Positions 17,897-29,724 of a stretch of 64,000 nucleotides of DNA are shown here, in pieces. The notes below the pieces were generated by a model. The model worked only from the letters and a program-made list of their open reading frames with translations. It made no database searches and had not been told where the DNA came from. How positions within the stretch are numbered: the stretch's first letter is position 1; every line of letters starts with the position of its first letter. Source of the DNA: Brachynemurus nebulosus (taxonomy: Eukaryota > Arthropoda > Insecta > Neuroptera > Myrmeleontidae); the NCBI GenBank assembly GCA_035578155.1, contig JAPWDM010000001.1:5336172-5400171 (forward strand). Direction: 5' to 3'. A program made the translations under genes and the position numbers.

Positions 17897-18010
17897 ATAT
17901 CATTTTTTGATTCTGGGGACCTCAAAACATATTTCTGTTATGGTCTCTGGCTTAGATCGCGTCATGAGAGCTACGGTAATAGCTGAATTTATAATTCTGG
18001 AAATTCGCTA
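17690..18010 (+). repeat. Dispersed repeat with (AT)n core, copy 3
   Basis: Same order as copy 1: CCTACTTCTGAGCATCCAAC, 'aatgttccgttcgagagttatcgtg', (AT)n at 17818-17892, TAGTGAATATCATTTTT, GGGGACCTCAAAACATATTT and an end near 'ggaaattcgct'. Copies differ mainly in length of the AT run and in point changes. Confidence 0.8.
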
Positions 18011-18429
18011 AAACGCACCCTTAATATAACCATCTCATCTATTTCCTTTTAGTAGAGCTTTCGTTTGTCTCTTTTATTAAACTTATTTCCACTATGTATT
18101 TGATAGCTGTTGTCAATAAACGTATCAAACAAGACATACAAATAGTATTGATTGCACCACCTCTGTGATAATTTCATTAATTTCATTAATTTTATTTATG
18201 AAACATTTTAAATGAAGAAGAAATGAAGTTATTGTCACGAATCAGGTCACAAAATTTGCATACCACTTTACTAATTCATTTGAAGTAAATTAATTCAATT
18301 CAAAATAAGATCAGTGTAGATGATTGCACAAACTTAACAACATCTAAAAATTGGCGGCCAATGTAATTTGAAATGATGTTGTCGATCGACCATTTTGATA
18401 TTTGGTTGGTAAATTATTCATTAACTAAA

Positions 18430-18960
18430 CGGGGACTCGTCGCAGAAACGCCTGCTTACCCTTTTTCTCCCCCTACACTGAGGAAGAAACTCAGCCGAAG
18501 TCAAGGTTTTTAATAAAGAAAAGCAGAGACTTTATTTGGACCCTCCCGATAAGTTTTGGTGTCAAGTACCTGGTCCCCAGACGGTGATTGGTGAGAGGAC
18601 TATTCTTCCCTACCACATTTTCTGCAGATTTCATCTTTTTATAAGCCCAATACCTGCAAATGCGGCCGGAGAGTGTTGTGACCAGTTACCTTACAAGTTG
18701 TCCTCTTTCGAGCGATATATACATCCTCGTATGCAAATTACTCGGCTCATTCACAAAATCATGAACCTGCCTATCTCCAGTACAGGTTTCTTATTCTCTA
18801 GATAGAAATCCCAGCAATGGCTCAGACCCGACAAACGAAGTTTTCGAATCCGAGTCCCAGAACACAGTCACTTGGTTCGAGATCCAACATCCTCTGACAT
18901 TCCCACACCGGCTTAGATATTATTTTATCATTACTAACTAATGCCTTTAAAGCCGTCTGT
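18430..18960. other. GC-richer segment of unknown origin
   Basis: Base composition shifts towards GC against its neighbours (for example 'cgcctgcttaccctttttctccccctac' and 'cctcccgataagttttggtg'). A plus-strand frame of about 89 codons has no recognisable domain. It could be a retrotransposon fragment (an LTR or UTR piece), but I saw no ends or coding motifs. Confidence 0.3.
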
Positions 18961-19994
18961 GAGTTTTACAACGGCCTTATAAAAACGATGATGGGATAGT
19001 TCGATTCTATAAAATTAAAAATTTATTCAATAAAAGATTTCATAATTTAAGAGAAAATCTTATCAAAATACGATTATTCCTTGATGAGTTATAAAAAACG
19101 AATCAGAAATTGATCCATAGATATACACAGACAACATAAGTATACTAGTTTTTAGAGCATCCTTCTGTATTAAGGGTCAAAAAAGGTTACTACTAACTAC
19201 TACGATAAAAAGGTAATGTGACAAGGTTGCATAGAATACATTCACTATCATTATATGAGTCAGTGATGTCATTTTGAATTACAACTAATACTGTTTATTC
19301 AAACAAAAGAAAATTATGCAATAACACCAATCAACAGTAGATAAATCCATACATAATCTACAGTGTATATTTTCAAAGCCGTAAAAAAAGGAAAGGCCTT
19401 AAAGGAATTGAATTTTTTTAACATTTAAAAGTTTTTTTCCCCAAAATTAAGTGACGAGCAAAAAAAAACTCTTTTCGCGTTTCCCTGGGCTTCCTACCTA
19501 CAGGTATGATCCCTCTTTTCAAACCCACGCCCCAGAGCCACAGCCCCTTTTCCCCAAAAGCAGACTTGCATATTTTAACACGTTGATGTGCACAAGCAAC
19601 TATAAAAACAATGGCATTTGCAACACTACGTTTTTTCAAATATAATATACATATTTAAGAATTGTGGAAGGGGAAAACTGAAAGAGATAACTAGGTATAT
19701 AAAATGAATAATACTATTTTAGTTTTATGTCAATGTCACTCATCTACCACATTTGGTGGTATCCTATGAATATTTTAAATGCATTCTAGTGCCGTGCGGA
19801 CTATTATCGCAAAACGGATAGAAATTGTTAACGGTGTAAAGTATTGAGCCACAATTAAATCAGATTTAACTTGGCGCGGCATAGAGATCAACGTGTTAAT
19901 TTAGCTAGTTATTACCCTGATGCACTCTCAAAACGATTTTCTTGTTCAAAGATTAAACATTTCTTTGCTTTTTTTCTTCAAATCTTGAAGTTAA
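18961..19994. other. No gene seen
   Basis: Mostly AT-rich. 19440-19520 contains TTAAGTGACGAGCAAAAAAA, which also occurs in the interior of the hAT element at 28883-29225, suggesting another degraded copy. 19935-19985 forms one arm of a small inverted repeat whose other arm lies beyond the piggyBac relic. Confidence 0.35.
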
Positions 19995-20463
19995 CCTGTT
20001 AACCGGGGAATTAGCTATTGCTCAACTCGTTTCAGAATGGGGACTTTTTGTTCGGAGCGATAAGTAATACCACACCTCAAATAATAAAAGAATATCGCTT
20101 TTAACTTATGGTTTTTATTTATTTTTAAAAATATTTTACATTTAAAATACAATTCAAATGTATTCAATGTACAAGGAATTAATTGAACAAATTATAAATA
20201 ATTATTTCGCAGTATGATATTGCTTGAAACAGTGTGGCATACACCAGGCAACACAGCAGTCAGGACACCAGAATCCATGGGACTGAAAGTGTTAATTTCC
20301 ATGACGAAAAATGTCGTCATGCCCATTGCAGTAGGCTTTTATGTATGACGAAATATTTCGTCATACCCAGTTAACAGGTTTTTCCATGACGAAAAATGTC
20401 GTCATGTCCATTGCAGTAGGCTTTTATGTATGACGAAATATTTCGTCATACCCAGTTAACAGG
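19995..20463 (-). mobile_element. piggyBac-type deletion derivative
   Basis: A 469-bp element with TTAA at 19991-19994 and 20464-20467, and matching inverted ends CCTGTTAACCGGGG / CCCAGTTAACAGG. The right end holds two tandem copies of an ~80-bp subterminal unit containing ATGACGAAATATTTCGTCAT. On the minus strand about 20202-20290 encodes the end of a piggyBac-family transposase: WCPDCCVAWCMPHCF, then KQYHTAK and a stop, i.e. the Cys-rich zinc-binding tail. The catalytic domain is gone. The element sits in the centre of an older inverted repeat (see findings). Confidence 0.85.
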
Positions 20464-20467
20464 TTAA

Positions 20468-21184
20468 AGAAATTTTTAATCTTTGAACAAAGAAATCATT
20501 TTAAGGCTTATTCCCGCTGTAAAATATTTTCGAAAAACATTGGGACAACATCTCTGGTTCTAAAGACTGATTTGAGTTATCAATCCATTGTACATATTAT
20601 TGTACAATTCATAAAACTGACATGTGCCATTCGCTTACTTTTTTTTCCAGTATTTTATCTTTTATAAACGAAATTCTATAGTATATACAAACATGCATTT
20701 ATTTTCTACTCGATTAAGAAATATAGTACACATCATGTTACACAAATGCTGACTCATTGCTAAATGTATGTAATTTGTAATTGCAATTTGTTTTATGATT
20801 TAAAATTTGTTTATTCACTTTAAAAGATTTTACAAAACAGATAGGCAAGTTAGTATATTATGCATGCAATAAAATGTACATAATATGTCAAACAATACAT
20901 TAATTCCGTGTTTGATTACACAGGCCTGCAAAATTAAGGTCATAAAAAACTTTTTTAATGTTAATAGGTGATCTTTATATTTTTTTGGGTGCTAAATCCA
21001 AATTTGAATTTCATTATTTTGTATCACCCACAGTTTTGTCACATTTTGGCTATGTCAGATTTAATGAAACATGCTAATATTCTATAAGAGTGAAAAAAAA
21101 TAACTTGTACAAGACAAACAGAGCTTTATTTTAACACATAAAATATATTTTTATTCCTAATACTAAGTTTTATGAAGGTTTTAA
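20468..21184. other. No gene seen
   Basis: AT-rich. 20475-20510 is the inverted partner of 19935-19985. No open frame or further repeat was recognised. Confidence 0.35.
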
Positions 21185-21695
21185 GAATCCATGGGCTTAT
21201 ATTTTCTTTCTCCCTTTTCTTTGAAGCTTCGGATGTGGCTTTTTTTCTGTGTGCCGCTTACTGACTTTCTCGGTGAAAGGACCAACAGTAATCTCCCATC
21301 ATCCTGGTGTTCCAACGTCCCTGATAGCGTTTTTCCATTATCTTGATATCCTGGTGGAAACGTTCTCCTTGTTCCTCACTGACAGCTCCTAAATTGTCCA
21401 GAAAGTAGTCTAGCTATCTGTTTAAAAAATGAACCTTTAAGCTCGTTAAACATCCCAAATTCTTGAAGCGATTAAGTATATTAGATACAATGGTTATATT
21501 ATAGTCTGGGTCTTTTTTGTTACCCAAAAACTTGTTAACAACTTCCTTGAAAGCAATCCAAGCCTCTTTCTCTTTCACTGTTATATGTAATTCAAACTCA
21601 GAGTTAAACATCATTTTTCTTATATCAGGGCCAATGAAGACGCCCTCTTGTAACTTTGCTTCTGATAAATGCGGGAACTTTGAGCAAAGATATTG
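21185..21695 (-). pseudogene. Transposon-associated ORF relic (EQGERFHQDI family)
   Basis: Reading the minus strand gives KEAWIAFKEVVNKFLGN, LNRFKNLGCLTSLKVHFL, then in another frame FLDNLGAVSEEQGERFHQDI followed by KRYQGRWN and MMGDYCW. I recognise this string of motifs as a protein that recurs in many arthropod genomes in multi-copy, repeat-like form. I cannot give a formal family name. A frameshift or stop lies near 21415-21425 and another stop follows the CW motif, so the copy is dead. Both ends have decayed into the surrounding AT-rich DNA. Confidence 0.65.
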
Positions 21696-22012
21696 GAATT
21701 ATAAGATATTATATTCATTATAAGATATTGGATCGCTGGCTTTCGCATATTTAGTATTATATTGATTGCATTAATTTTCTGAACTATTTTTTGAATATAA
21801 AGGTTTATGATGTAAAATGTAGGGAAATGGTGGGTGATACAGCAATTTTATTGTTATTTTCAGATTCAGCACACTAAAATCCATAAAAATATGGTTAAAG
21901 TATTAAAAAAGTTTTTTAGTCGTTGGCCTGTGTTATTAGTATTATTACAATACTGCGGTCAGTCGAAAAACTACGTTGACTTCTATTATAAAGCCGAATC
22001 TACATACATATT

Positions 22013-22155
22013 ACGAGCAAGCTCGAACGAATGCGGACCAACGCAAACGAATGTAAACAAATGCGAACGAATGCCAACAAACCTAAACGAATGGTAATGA
22101 ACAAATTTGTACGTAATCACGAAAGCGAACAAATACGAACGAACAATTTCCAATA
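22013..22155 (+). repeat. Short degenerate tandem repeat (CGAACGAATG)n
   Basis: About a dozen imperfect copies of a roughly 10-12-bp unit, such as CGAACGAATGCGGAC, ACGCAAACGAATG and CGAACGAATGCC, spaced along about 140 bp. No gene. Confidence 0.75.
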
Positions 22156-22429
22156 CTCAAGAATATTTCTTATTTCTTGTCGGTACATTTAAAAAAAATT
22201 CGTTCGTGCTTTTTTACGCTTATTAAATGTGAATGATGAAAAATTGATCTAAGAAAAAATTAACATAGACAGTTCAAAATAAATACAATTAAAGATTTGA
22301 AATTTTTTCACAACAAAAAGGAAAGAAAAAAGTTCCGATGTTGTAGATGGTCTAAGGTCCTTTTACAAAATTACCAGAAAAAAAAATGACGGATGAGAAT
22401 CTTTAGGGAAGAAATCTGGTTAACAGAAA

Positions 22430-22660
22430 TCGTAATCGTGACGTTAAGTATTTCTTTAACAGGAATTGCTTCCCGAAATTCTTTAACTTCTTCTTCTAAT
22501 TCTTTAAGTTCTTGATTCGAACTTTCCGAAATCTAATGGTGACACTCCTATAAAATTTTCAAAATATTTGAAACTTTCATAAATTAAATCGGTTAGTAAA
22601 GTAGAAGCATTATAACGAGTTCCGCTTTTATGAAGTGAAACCATCTACCAAGATAGATAC
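22430..22660 (-). pseudogene. Decayed coding relic, probably transposon-derived
   Basis: The minus strand reads RYNASTLLTDLIYESFKYF then ENFIGVSPLDF in one frame, continuing after a frameshift as NQELKELEEEVKEF. The order (aromatic F..FIGVSP..F segment near a basic/charged stretch) is loosely like the N-terminal part of PIF/Harbinger transposases, but no catalytic residue is present. I cannot assign the family with confidence. Confidence 0.35.
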
Positions 22661-22983
22661 GTTTCTCCCACCAACAATCATTTTTCTAGTGAGGATTTCT
22701 GCGATTAGAAACACTCAAATGAACGAGTCATCAAAGTCCACCGTATATCTAAAGCCTTTATAAATTTTAATAATTATTCTAAATAAAATGAGCATATTGG
22801 CAAGCAACTTACTAAATAGAAATGCAATCTTTTATTTAAATAGTGGCGGAAGATTTTAACACGTGTTACAATTATTACACCTATTATATTTGAGTTCATT
22901 TGGAAGTAATAAAACATTGGTAGCGTAACGGCAATATTTCAGTTTTAGTATAGAGTTATTAACATAATAATAATTATTTCTTA

Positions 22984-23905
22984 AAAGGCTATTGGCGGAT
23001 AAGCATGGATAGAAATGCCCCCGCACGAATTTTGTTGGCTTTTTTTTCTGCTAACTGCTTTTGATATAAAATTAAAATTTACTGAGTTTCAACCCTTAAA
23101 AACTCACCCTTTGGGGGTAAAAAATTATTTTTTGAAAATCAAAAAAAATTTATAATTTTTTAGTGGCTTGACGGATTTGGCTGGAATTTTTATGTTTTAG
23201 ATACCTCTATAGTGTATTTCAGAAAAAATTATTAGTTTCGAAAAAAAATTATAGAAAAAAAAATTGTTTAATTTTTCAATATTTTTTTTCATCAACTTGT
23301 AGCTATGGTACAATAACCAAAATTTTTTTGCAGGCTTCCTACTATGACCGATACAACATATAATTTTTCCAGTTTTTTCCTCCGTGTACCACATAGTTAA
23401 AAAAAATAAAATATCAAAAAAGATTTTTTTTCGAGGTTATGTTTGTTGTACAATCACTAAAATATTTCTCCAGGCTCCTCACTATGATTGATAGAATATA
23501 TAATTTTTCCAAAATCTTTTTCCGGGTGCATCATAGTTAAAAAAATTGAATGTCCAAGAATATTTTTTAGAGATAGGCATAAGCTTTCGGGCACTCAATC
23601 GATTGGAAATCGTTTGCAAATATTGAATATGTTCATAAGAACGTTTGTGATTCCGTAGTTTTCGAAAAAAAAGAAAATGGTCGACTCAAATCTTAAAATT
23701 CCTTGATCAGCCGAACACTTGGTTATAAAAGTTATAAATTTTTTTTGATTTTCAAAAAATAATTTTTTACCCCCAAAAGGTGAATTTTTAAGGGTTGAAA
23801 CTCAGTAAATTTTAATCTTATATCGAAAGCAGTTAGTAGAAAAAAAAAAACCAACACAATTCGTGCGGAGGCATTTCTACCCATGTTTATCCGCCAATAG
23901 CCTTT
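22984..23905. mobile_element. Non-autonomous element with ~170-bp inverted repeats
   Basis: Ends AAAGGCTATTGGCGG and CCGCCAATAGCCTTT are exact inverses. Homology continues inward for about 170 bp on each side, through 'gcacgaattttgttgg', 'tgagtttcaaccctta' and 'aaaaaattattttttgaaaatc'. Inside are two diverged tandem units (about 23290-23400 and 23430-23540) sharing 'caataaccaaaa' and 'gcttcctactatgaccgat'. No target duplication was found and no protein is encoded. Confidence 0.75.
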
Positions 23906-24595
23906 GGCAATAAGTTTTCGTCACAAACTTTTAGTCACAAATAATTGAAACTGATTAAGCTGTTTGCGATGTAGAAACTAATTTTATCTTTTATATTGAA
24001 ATTTGCATGTGAATTAAGCTTATTTCTATTGCGTCCGAACAAACTTATAGCATTTTTTTTTTAGTATTTACGTCAATAAGAAAGTAATAAAACTTTTTTT
24101 TATTGTACTGTTATAAAACAGCTTATTGCCACCGCCATTAAAAATTCATATAAAGTTTTTATTTCAAATGAAAATGAAACAATCACATATTACTCTACAT
24201 ATTATATCATATTATGTTGATTATGGAATCTGTAATTAAGTGCATTGTTTCATAATTATGTAACTTATTTTATTATTTACCACATTCAATAAACTGCATA
24301 ATAATATTGATTTATTAGAATGTAAACATTTAGATAGTGATAGTATGGAAGATAAGTATATTGTATATTATTGTTATTTAGTATAACATAATTAAAATCA
24401 CACATTTTCACAATATACTTACAATTAGACTTTAAAAAAAATTCATTTCATAGATAATTTAAAAAAGTCATTAGCTCACAATAATGATGCCAGGGCAGGA
24501 TCCAGCTCTCAAACTAAGGAGGAATCAGATTTTTTAAAGACTTCATAATGACTTTTTGATATTACCTACAAATTTTTAAAAAATATTATAAATTA
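23906..24595. other. No gene seen
   Basis: AT-rich, no open frame of note and no repeat boundary recognised. Confidence 0.35.
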
Positions 24596-25727
24596 GGGTT
24601 GACTGGGGTAAATGTGAATTGGGGCAATTGTGAACGGCGCCTATAATTTCTAAAATAACATTTATTGTTACAATTTTGTTAAAAATCAAATCTTAGTATG
24701 TTTTTCTGTCCTTCCTTAATATGCTATTAAAATTTCATAACGATTCTCCAAGTATTAGTATCTTTTTTTTATTTTGAAAAAACCCTTGCAAAGTTTTGTG
24801 TATCTTACTTCGACCAATCCTCAAAAAAATTTTTTTAAATACATTTTCTTTTTTTTAAAAAGTAAGAAATGGATGAAGGTACTTCTAAAGAAGTGGTCTA
24901 AAGCCTGAGGGGGTTCCTTATTAACTGCTAAAGAAATTGGACAATTTATTACCAATTCACAATTACCCCATGATTTTAAAATTCCGGGATAATTGTGAAC
25001 GTCATTCACAAATGCCCCCATCCGGTCAAAAATTTCAGTAGTGTCCTTTTCAGAGTTGAAAATGTTGATGATGATGTACAATGACATTATTGTACAAGTT
25101 TCCATTGTACAAACAACACAACAAAAATAGATTGTTGTTTTTTGTTCATGTAAACTGAATGTATTTCCTTGAGACAGTCTTATTTTCCTTGTTTTTGTGT
25201 GAAAATCATGTAATTTTTTTGATTTTTTATTTGATAAAATGACAAAATATCATCAAAATATCATTTTTAGCTTGTAACGAATTTGTTCTTACAATTTTTG
25301 TTATTTTTATTTAATCTTTATTTTCTGTACAAATTTGAGGTATGCGTAACTTGCATTAAACAAAGAGAAATTGTGACCGCTAGAGTATGATGAAAAATTT
25401 GAAAGTGGGGTAAATATGAAGAATTTGAGTTGGTACTTACTCTGATGTACCTCACTCCTCTTGTAATCCATTCTAAATAATTTTTTTGATGACATTCACA
25501 ATTACCCCGAAATTCACAGGATTTGCAAAACCGCTCCGGGGAAGTGTGAATGGCTTATAAAATTTTTGTTTTCCATACGAATTTGTTCAAAATTTGTGTG
25601 GCACATCCTGAATAATGTAGAATTATAAATAAATCAACCATAATGTGATATATAAAATAAAAAATACTTAAAACAACGCTTTTATCTCAATTCATGAAAA
25701 TCCATTCACAATTACCCCGGTGAACCC
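24596..25727. mobile_element. TA-flanked DNA transposon derivative with GGGGTAA motifs
   Basis: Ends GGGTTGACTGGGGTAA and TTACCCCGGTGAACCC are inverted copies, bordered by TA at 24594-24595 and 25728-25729. This is the target duplication of the Tc1/mariner/pogo superfamily. Motifs close to 'attcacaattacccc' recur inside (about 24954, 25493, 25704), which may be subterminal transposase-binding repeats or signs of internal rearrangement. No transposase is recognisable. Confidence 0.72.
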
Positions 25728-25729
25728 TA

Positions 25730-26620
25730 AAAGAACAACTTCGAAAACCGATTAGTGTCTTCCGGTTCATCAGTCTGTCATTTCATTGACGATTTTAAGG
25801 CACTGAAAAATTTTAGTAAGTTGATCAAGGTCATTACAGTAAAAATCCTTTTTTTCCCCAAATCAAGCTTCATGGAAATGATTTGAAATAAGGTGCTTGA
25901 TTGAATTATTGGAAATAGAGCATGAACTTCTCACTTTTGCTAAAAAATGACCGAATCTTCTCTACAAATGTGAGTAATCCAAAAGAAGACTCTTTTCTAG
26001 TGGTTCTGTTAGCTTGAATTATTGTAAACTCGGCATGAGCTTCCCACTTTTGCTCAAAAATGACCGAATCTTCTCTATAAATGTGACTGATCCAAAAGAA
26101 GACTCTTTTCTAGTGGTCCTATTACCTTTAATTATTTATTGTAAATTGGGCATGAGTTTCTCACTTTTGCTATAAAAATTCCCAATTCATTTTATAAATG
26201 TGACTGATCCAACAGAATACTCTTTTCTAGTGGTCTTATAGGCCTAATTTTGATAAAAATGAAAAGAATGACTTGGAAAACCTATAATTCGCTTCCAGTT
26301 TCATCATTTTATTTACAGTTTTAGTAAACTTTATGACGTCATCAAATTAAAAAATTATTTTTCTCAAAGCAAACCTCATATTGAAGTGATTTAAATCAGG
26401 TTTATTGGTTGAATTAAGGTATGAACTTTTCATTTTTACTAGCAAAATAGCCGACTTCCTTTTATAAATGTGACTGATCCGACCGAAATCTTTTTTCTAG
26501 TGAGCCTACTACGTGCCTGATTTTGATAAAATTAAAAAGAACGCCTTCGAAAACCTATAATTTATTTCCAGTTTCATCATTTTGTGTCAATTCATTTGCG
26601 ATTTTTACATATAGGATTGT
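25730..26620. repeat. Tandemly arranged dispersed repeat (TCTTTTCTAGTGG family)
   Basis: Diverged units with 'gaccgaatcttctctataaatgtgactgatcc' and 'gactcttttctagtggtc' recur at about 25950, 26055, 26180 and 26450. They alternate with a unit containing 'tttaaggcactgaaaaattttagtaa' or related text. A relative is at 50400-50860. No coding capacity. Confidence 0.7.
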
Positions 26621-28170
26621 ATAATTTGTTTACACTGTGTTTGAACTAACGACCTTTTGCACTGTAGTCCAGTTATTAAGTGAATTATTTTTTTCTTTGT
26701 TTCTTGATTATTAATAAATTTTTATTACCTTCCAATTAAGTACCAATAATTTTATTTCATTTATTTGAATTAATCATTGTCAGTTTAAATATTACGTAGG
26801 TAACTAATTGATTTTATTTGAATTAAAGATCAGTGATCTTACAATTCTGCTTTCTATTTATGTACATTACAAAATTTATAAACGTTTAAAAAAATTTAAT
26901 ATAGTTAAATATATATTTTTTTTAGTTCACTTCAATAATTATTTGTTAGATTACATTTATTTGTACTTTAAATCTATCCACCCACGTCAATGCGCAAGTA
27001 TTTACCACCTACTGATTTCAATGAAACAAAACAGATCAACAGTAGGTAATCAAAAATACGGCTAAAAATATTTTTAAAAAAAAGTTTGTTAACAGAGTGA
27101 ACTCTAGGTAATACGAATTTGTTTAATTCGAGATTCTGGTTACGTAAATTCGAATTTTTTATTTAGTCACTTGAAATTTTTATTCAAGCAAATATAAAAA
27201 GCTGCCTTAAAATAGGCGTTTACCAAAACTCATGCAAGTAAACAAAAATTCCAAGTTTTTTTGTTTTTTTTTTACTATGTAAATAGAGATTCAACTGGAA
27301 GCAGCAAAAATTTTAAATTGTAAATAAAGACAAATAGCTTGTTAATGCTCAATAAGAAGGTAGTTTAAAAAAAATTCTTATTTTGAACTTTCGAATTTCG
27401 CAAATTTCTATATTATTTTTAATTTTCGAATGGCCTCTTCAGCTGCGAATATAGTATACCACTATACCGTGTAGAAAACGTAGAGTCCAGGATCCATGTC
27501 TCATTTGACGTGTTTGACGTCTTACAGCATTAATGACCGTGAATCAACTAAATATAAACTTACATTATTTTCTTATTGTTAATTTTAATCTGGGAAGTTT
27601 TCAAGTAGTGCGACGTCCTTTACAATTTCTGCATATATTTCATTTTACTAAATTCATGGCAAACAGTAATTATTTAATTGACACATAAAGTGAATTTGTC
27701 ATACAGATTAAATCATTTTTAATAACTCGCCAGAGACCTCAATTATCATTGCATATAATTATAATAAATATCATAATAATATGCAAACTATTATAATATT
27801 GACACAGAGTGTCCAAGAAATAGCGCGGGAACACCCGGGTATTGATAACTTGGTTCATGACCTATCAGAATAATGGAAAGTATGTTTAGTATAAGTATGT
27901 TTACCAATGTTTAAGTTTGGTAATGAATCTGAAAAAATGCATTATTATCGGGAGCTGTTTAATTATTTTAAAAACGGATTAATGTCTGTACGGTTGATTG
28001 TATAAAATATTGCCGAAGATTAAATCTGTAGAGAATTTTATGCTCTATAATTTTTCTAATACCTTCAAAAGTCACTTAGAGCATAGGAAACAAGATATTT
28101 TAAAAATACTCGTTTTTAGGACCTATGCCCTTAGGTAGTAATGATTAACTTTTTAAAAAAATTAATTACT
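26621..28170. other. No gene seen
   Basis: AT-rich, with a slightly GC-richer patch at about 27470-27540 that has no coding signal. No repeats with visible ends. Confidence 0.35.
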
Positions 28171-28171
28171 A

Positions 28172-28302
28172 TATACCTTGTTTATTTTGTTTAGAATATG
28201 AACACTATATTCCCTTCTCTGTTTTATAGAATAGTAAAAATGTGCAAAACAGAGAAAGAAATATGGTGTTCATATTCTAAACAAAATAAACAAGGTAATA
28301 GA
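28172..28302. repeat. Perfect-armed hairpin of ~130 bp
   Basis: Arms of about 50 bp (containing ACCTTGTTTATTTTGTTTAG and its inverse) enclose a roughly 20-bp loop near 28228-28245. The arms are nearly identical, which suggests a small foldback element. A TA dinucleotide lies next to each arm. Confidence 0.75.
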
Positions 28303-28882
28303 CCTTTAACACCCTTGTGTATCTAAAACTTTCATATGAAAGGTTTTTTTTTCAAAAACTCATAACAGAAAAGTTAGTTAACTACCCAAACTCTCAGATG
28401 ACTTACCTCGATAAAAAATATGTAAAGTTAATTTCAAATAACTTGGCCCTTTTTCTTATGTAAATTCGATAGTAGCAGTGGTAAAACCATTTGAAATTAT
28501 AAATTGCGCCCCTTTCTGTTTATTATTTTAGGTTCTGCTTTCTACTTATTTTTCTGTAAGAATTACACGCATTCGATTCCTCTATGGAAAACGGAATCGG
28601 TTTCAGATAACGAAAAGTCAAATATAATTAATTTGGGAAAAATTATTCATTTCATACGGTCTCACAATATTAAAGATTTTAAAAAAATATGTTCATATTT
28701 TTTAATTTCCCTTTTTATAATACAATAAAAACTTGAATGCCTAAAAATTTGACCACGAGGTTTAAACACTCTGTAAGAATAAAACAAAAAATCACTCTAA
28801 AATATTTTAATAGAATCCTTTTTATCACCTTGTAATATCGATATACTAGTCATCAGTGTGGTTAGTAATTAACATAATCCAT

Positions 28883-29225
28883 CAGGGCCGGACCTACAGT
28901 TATTACGAGGGGGGGGGGGGGGTAGTCAAACTTTGCTGTTGGCGCCTTTCGCGACAAAAATGCCAAAAATACCAAATTAAAAATTTTGGCGCATCGATAT
29001 TTTTTAAATTTTTCCTGCAAAAAGCAAGTGACGAGCCAAAAAAAAAACATTAACACTTTGCGCTTAAGTTGGGTTTTTGGGGCTCCTAATACTGCAAAAA
29101 GTAAGTGACGAGCAAAAAAAACATCCGATTTCACCGTTTTGGCGCCCTTCATCTTGCGTTTTTGGCGCCCCTAAAAGGTTGTAGAGGGGCACGTGCCCCC
29201 GCTGCTCCCCCTACATCCGGCCCTG
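28883..29225. mobile_element. Non-autonomous hAT element with 8-bp duplication
   Basis: A 343-bp element with ends CAGGGCCGGACCTACAG and CTACATCCGGCCCTG, flanked by the perfect 8-bp duplication TAATCCAT (28875-28882 and 29226-29233). The terminal CAGGG and the 8-bp duplication are classic for the hAT superfamily. It contains a G14 run at 28909-28922 and two GTGACGAGC motifs. No transposase. Confidence 0.93.
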
Positions 29226-29233
29226 TAATCCAT

Positions 29234-29724
29234 AACACAAATAAATATAATGACACCCATGTTTCATTTCCGATTCAACCGGAAATAGTCTTTTATTTTT
29301 TTTTTATATAAAATAAATATCATTACGCATCTTTTTAGGATAATAAAATAATGATACATAATTTGTATAAAAAAATATTTACATATTTATATCTACAACA
29401 TTACGATTTACATGCATATATTATAAAAAAAAATAAGTACGTAGGAGTAGAAACATCATTATAGTTTTAAACAAATACCATGTATATTAAAAAAGAGAAT
29501 TATTAACTTATTACAAAAATAACTACGCATTTATTAGTACATAATGAAATGGAGAAAATAGTTCAGTGATTGTGTGTAACTTAATCAAAAACTTGCGCTA
29601 AAAATTATAAAACTAAAATAATGGAGCAATCTTTCTGAATTTCGATCAATTTCAGATTCTATTAACTACAATCAAATAAGTGAGCAAACAATCCCCAAAT
29701 TCACGAGTACACATCAAACAAAAA
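29234..29724 (-). other. Probable 3' UTR / non-coding flank
   Basis: Lies immediately downstream (minus strand) of the stop codon of the proposed terminal exon 29725-29899. It is AT-rich with no coding frame. If the exon is real, part of this is its 3' UTR. Confidence 0.35.
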
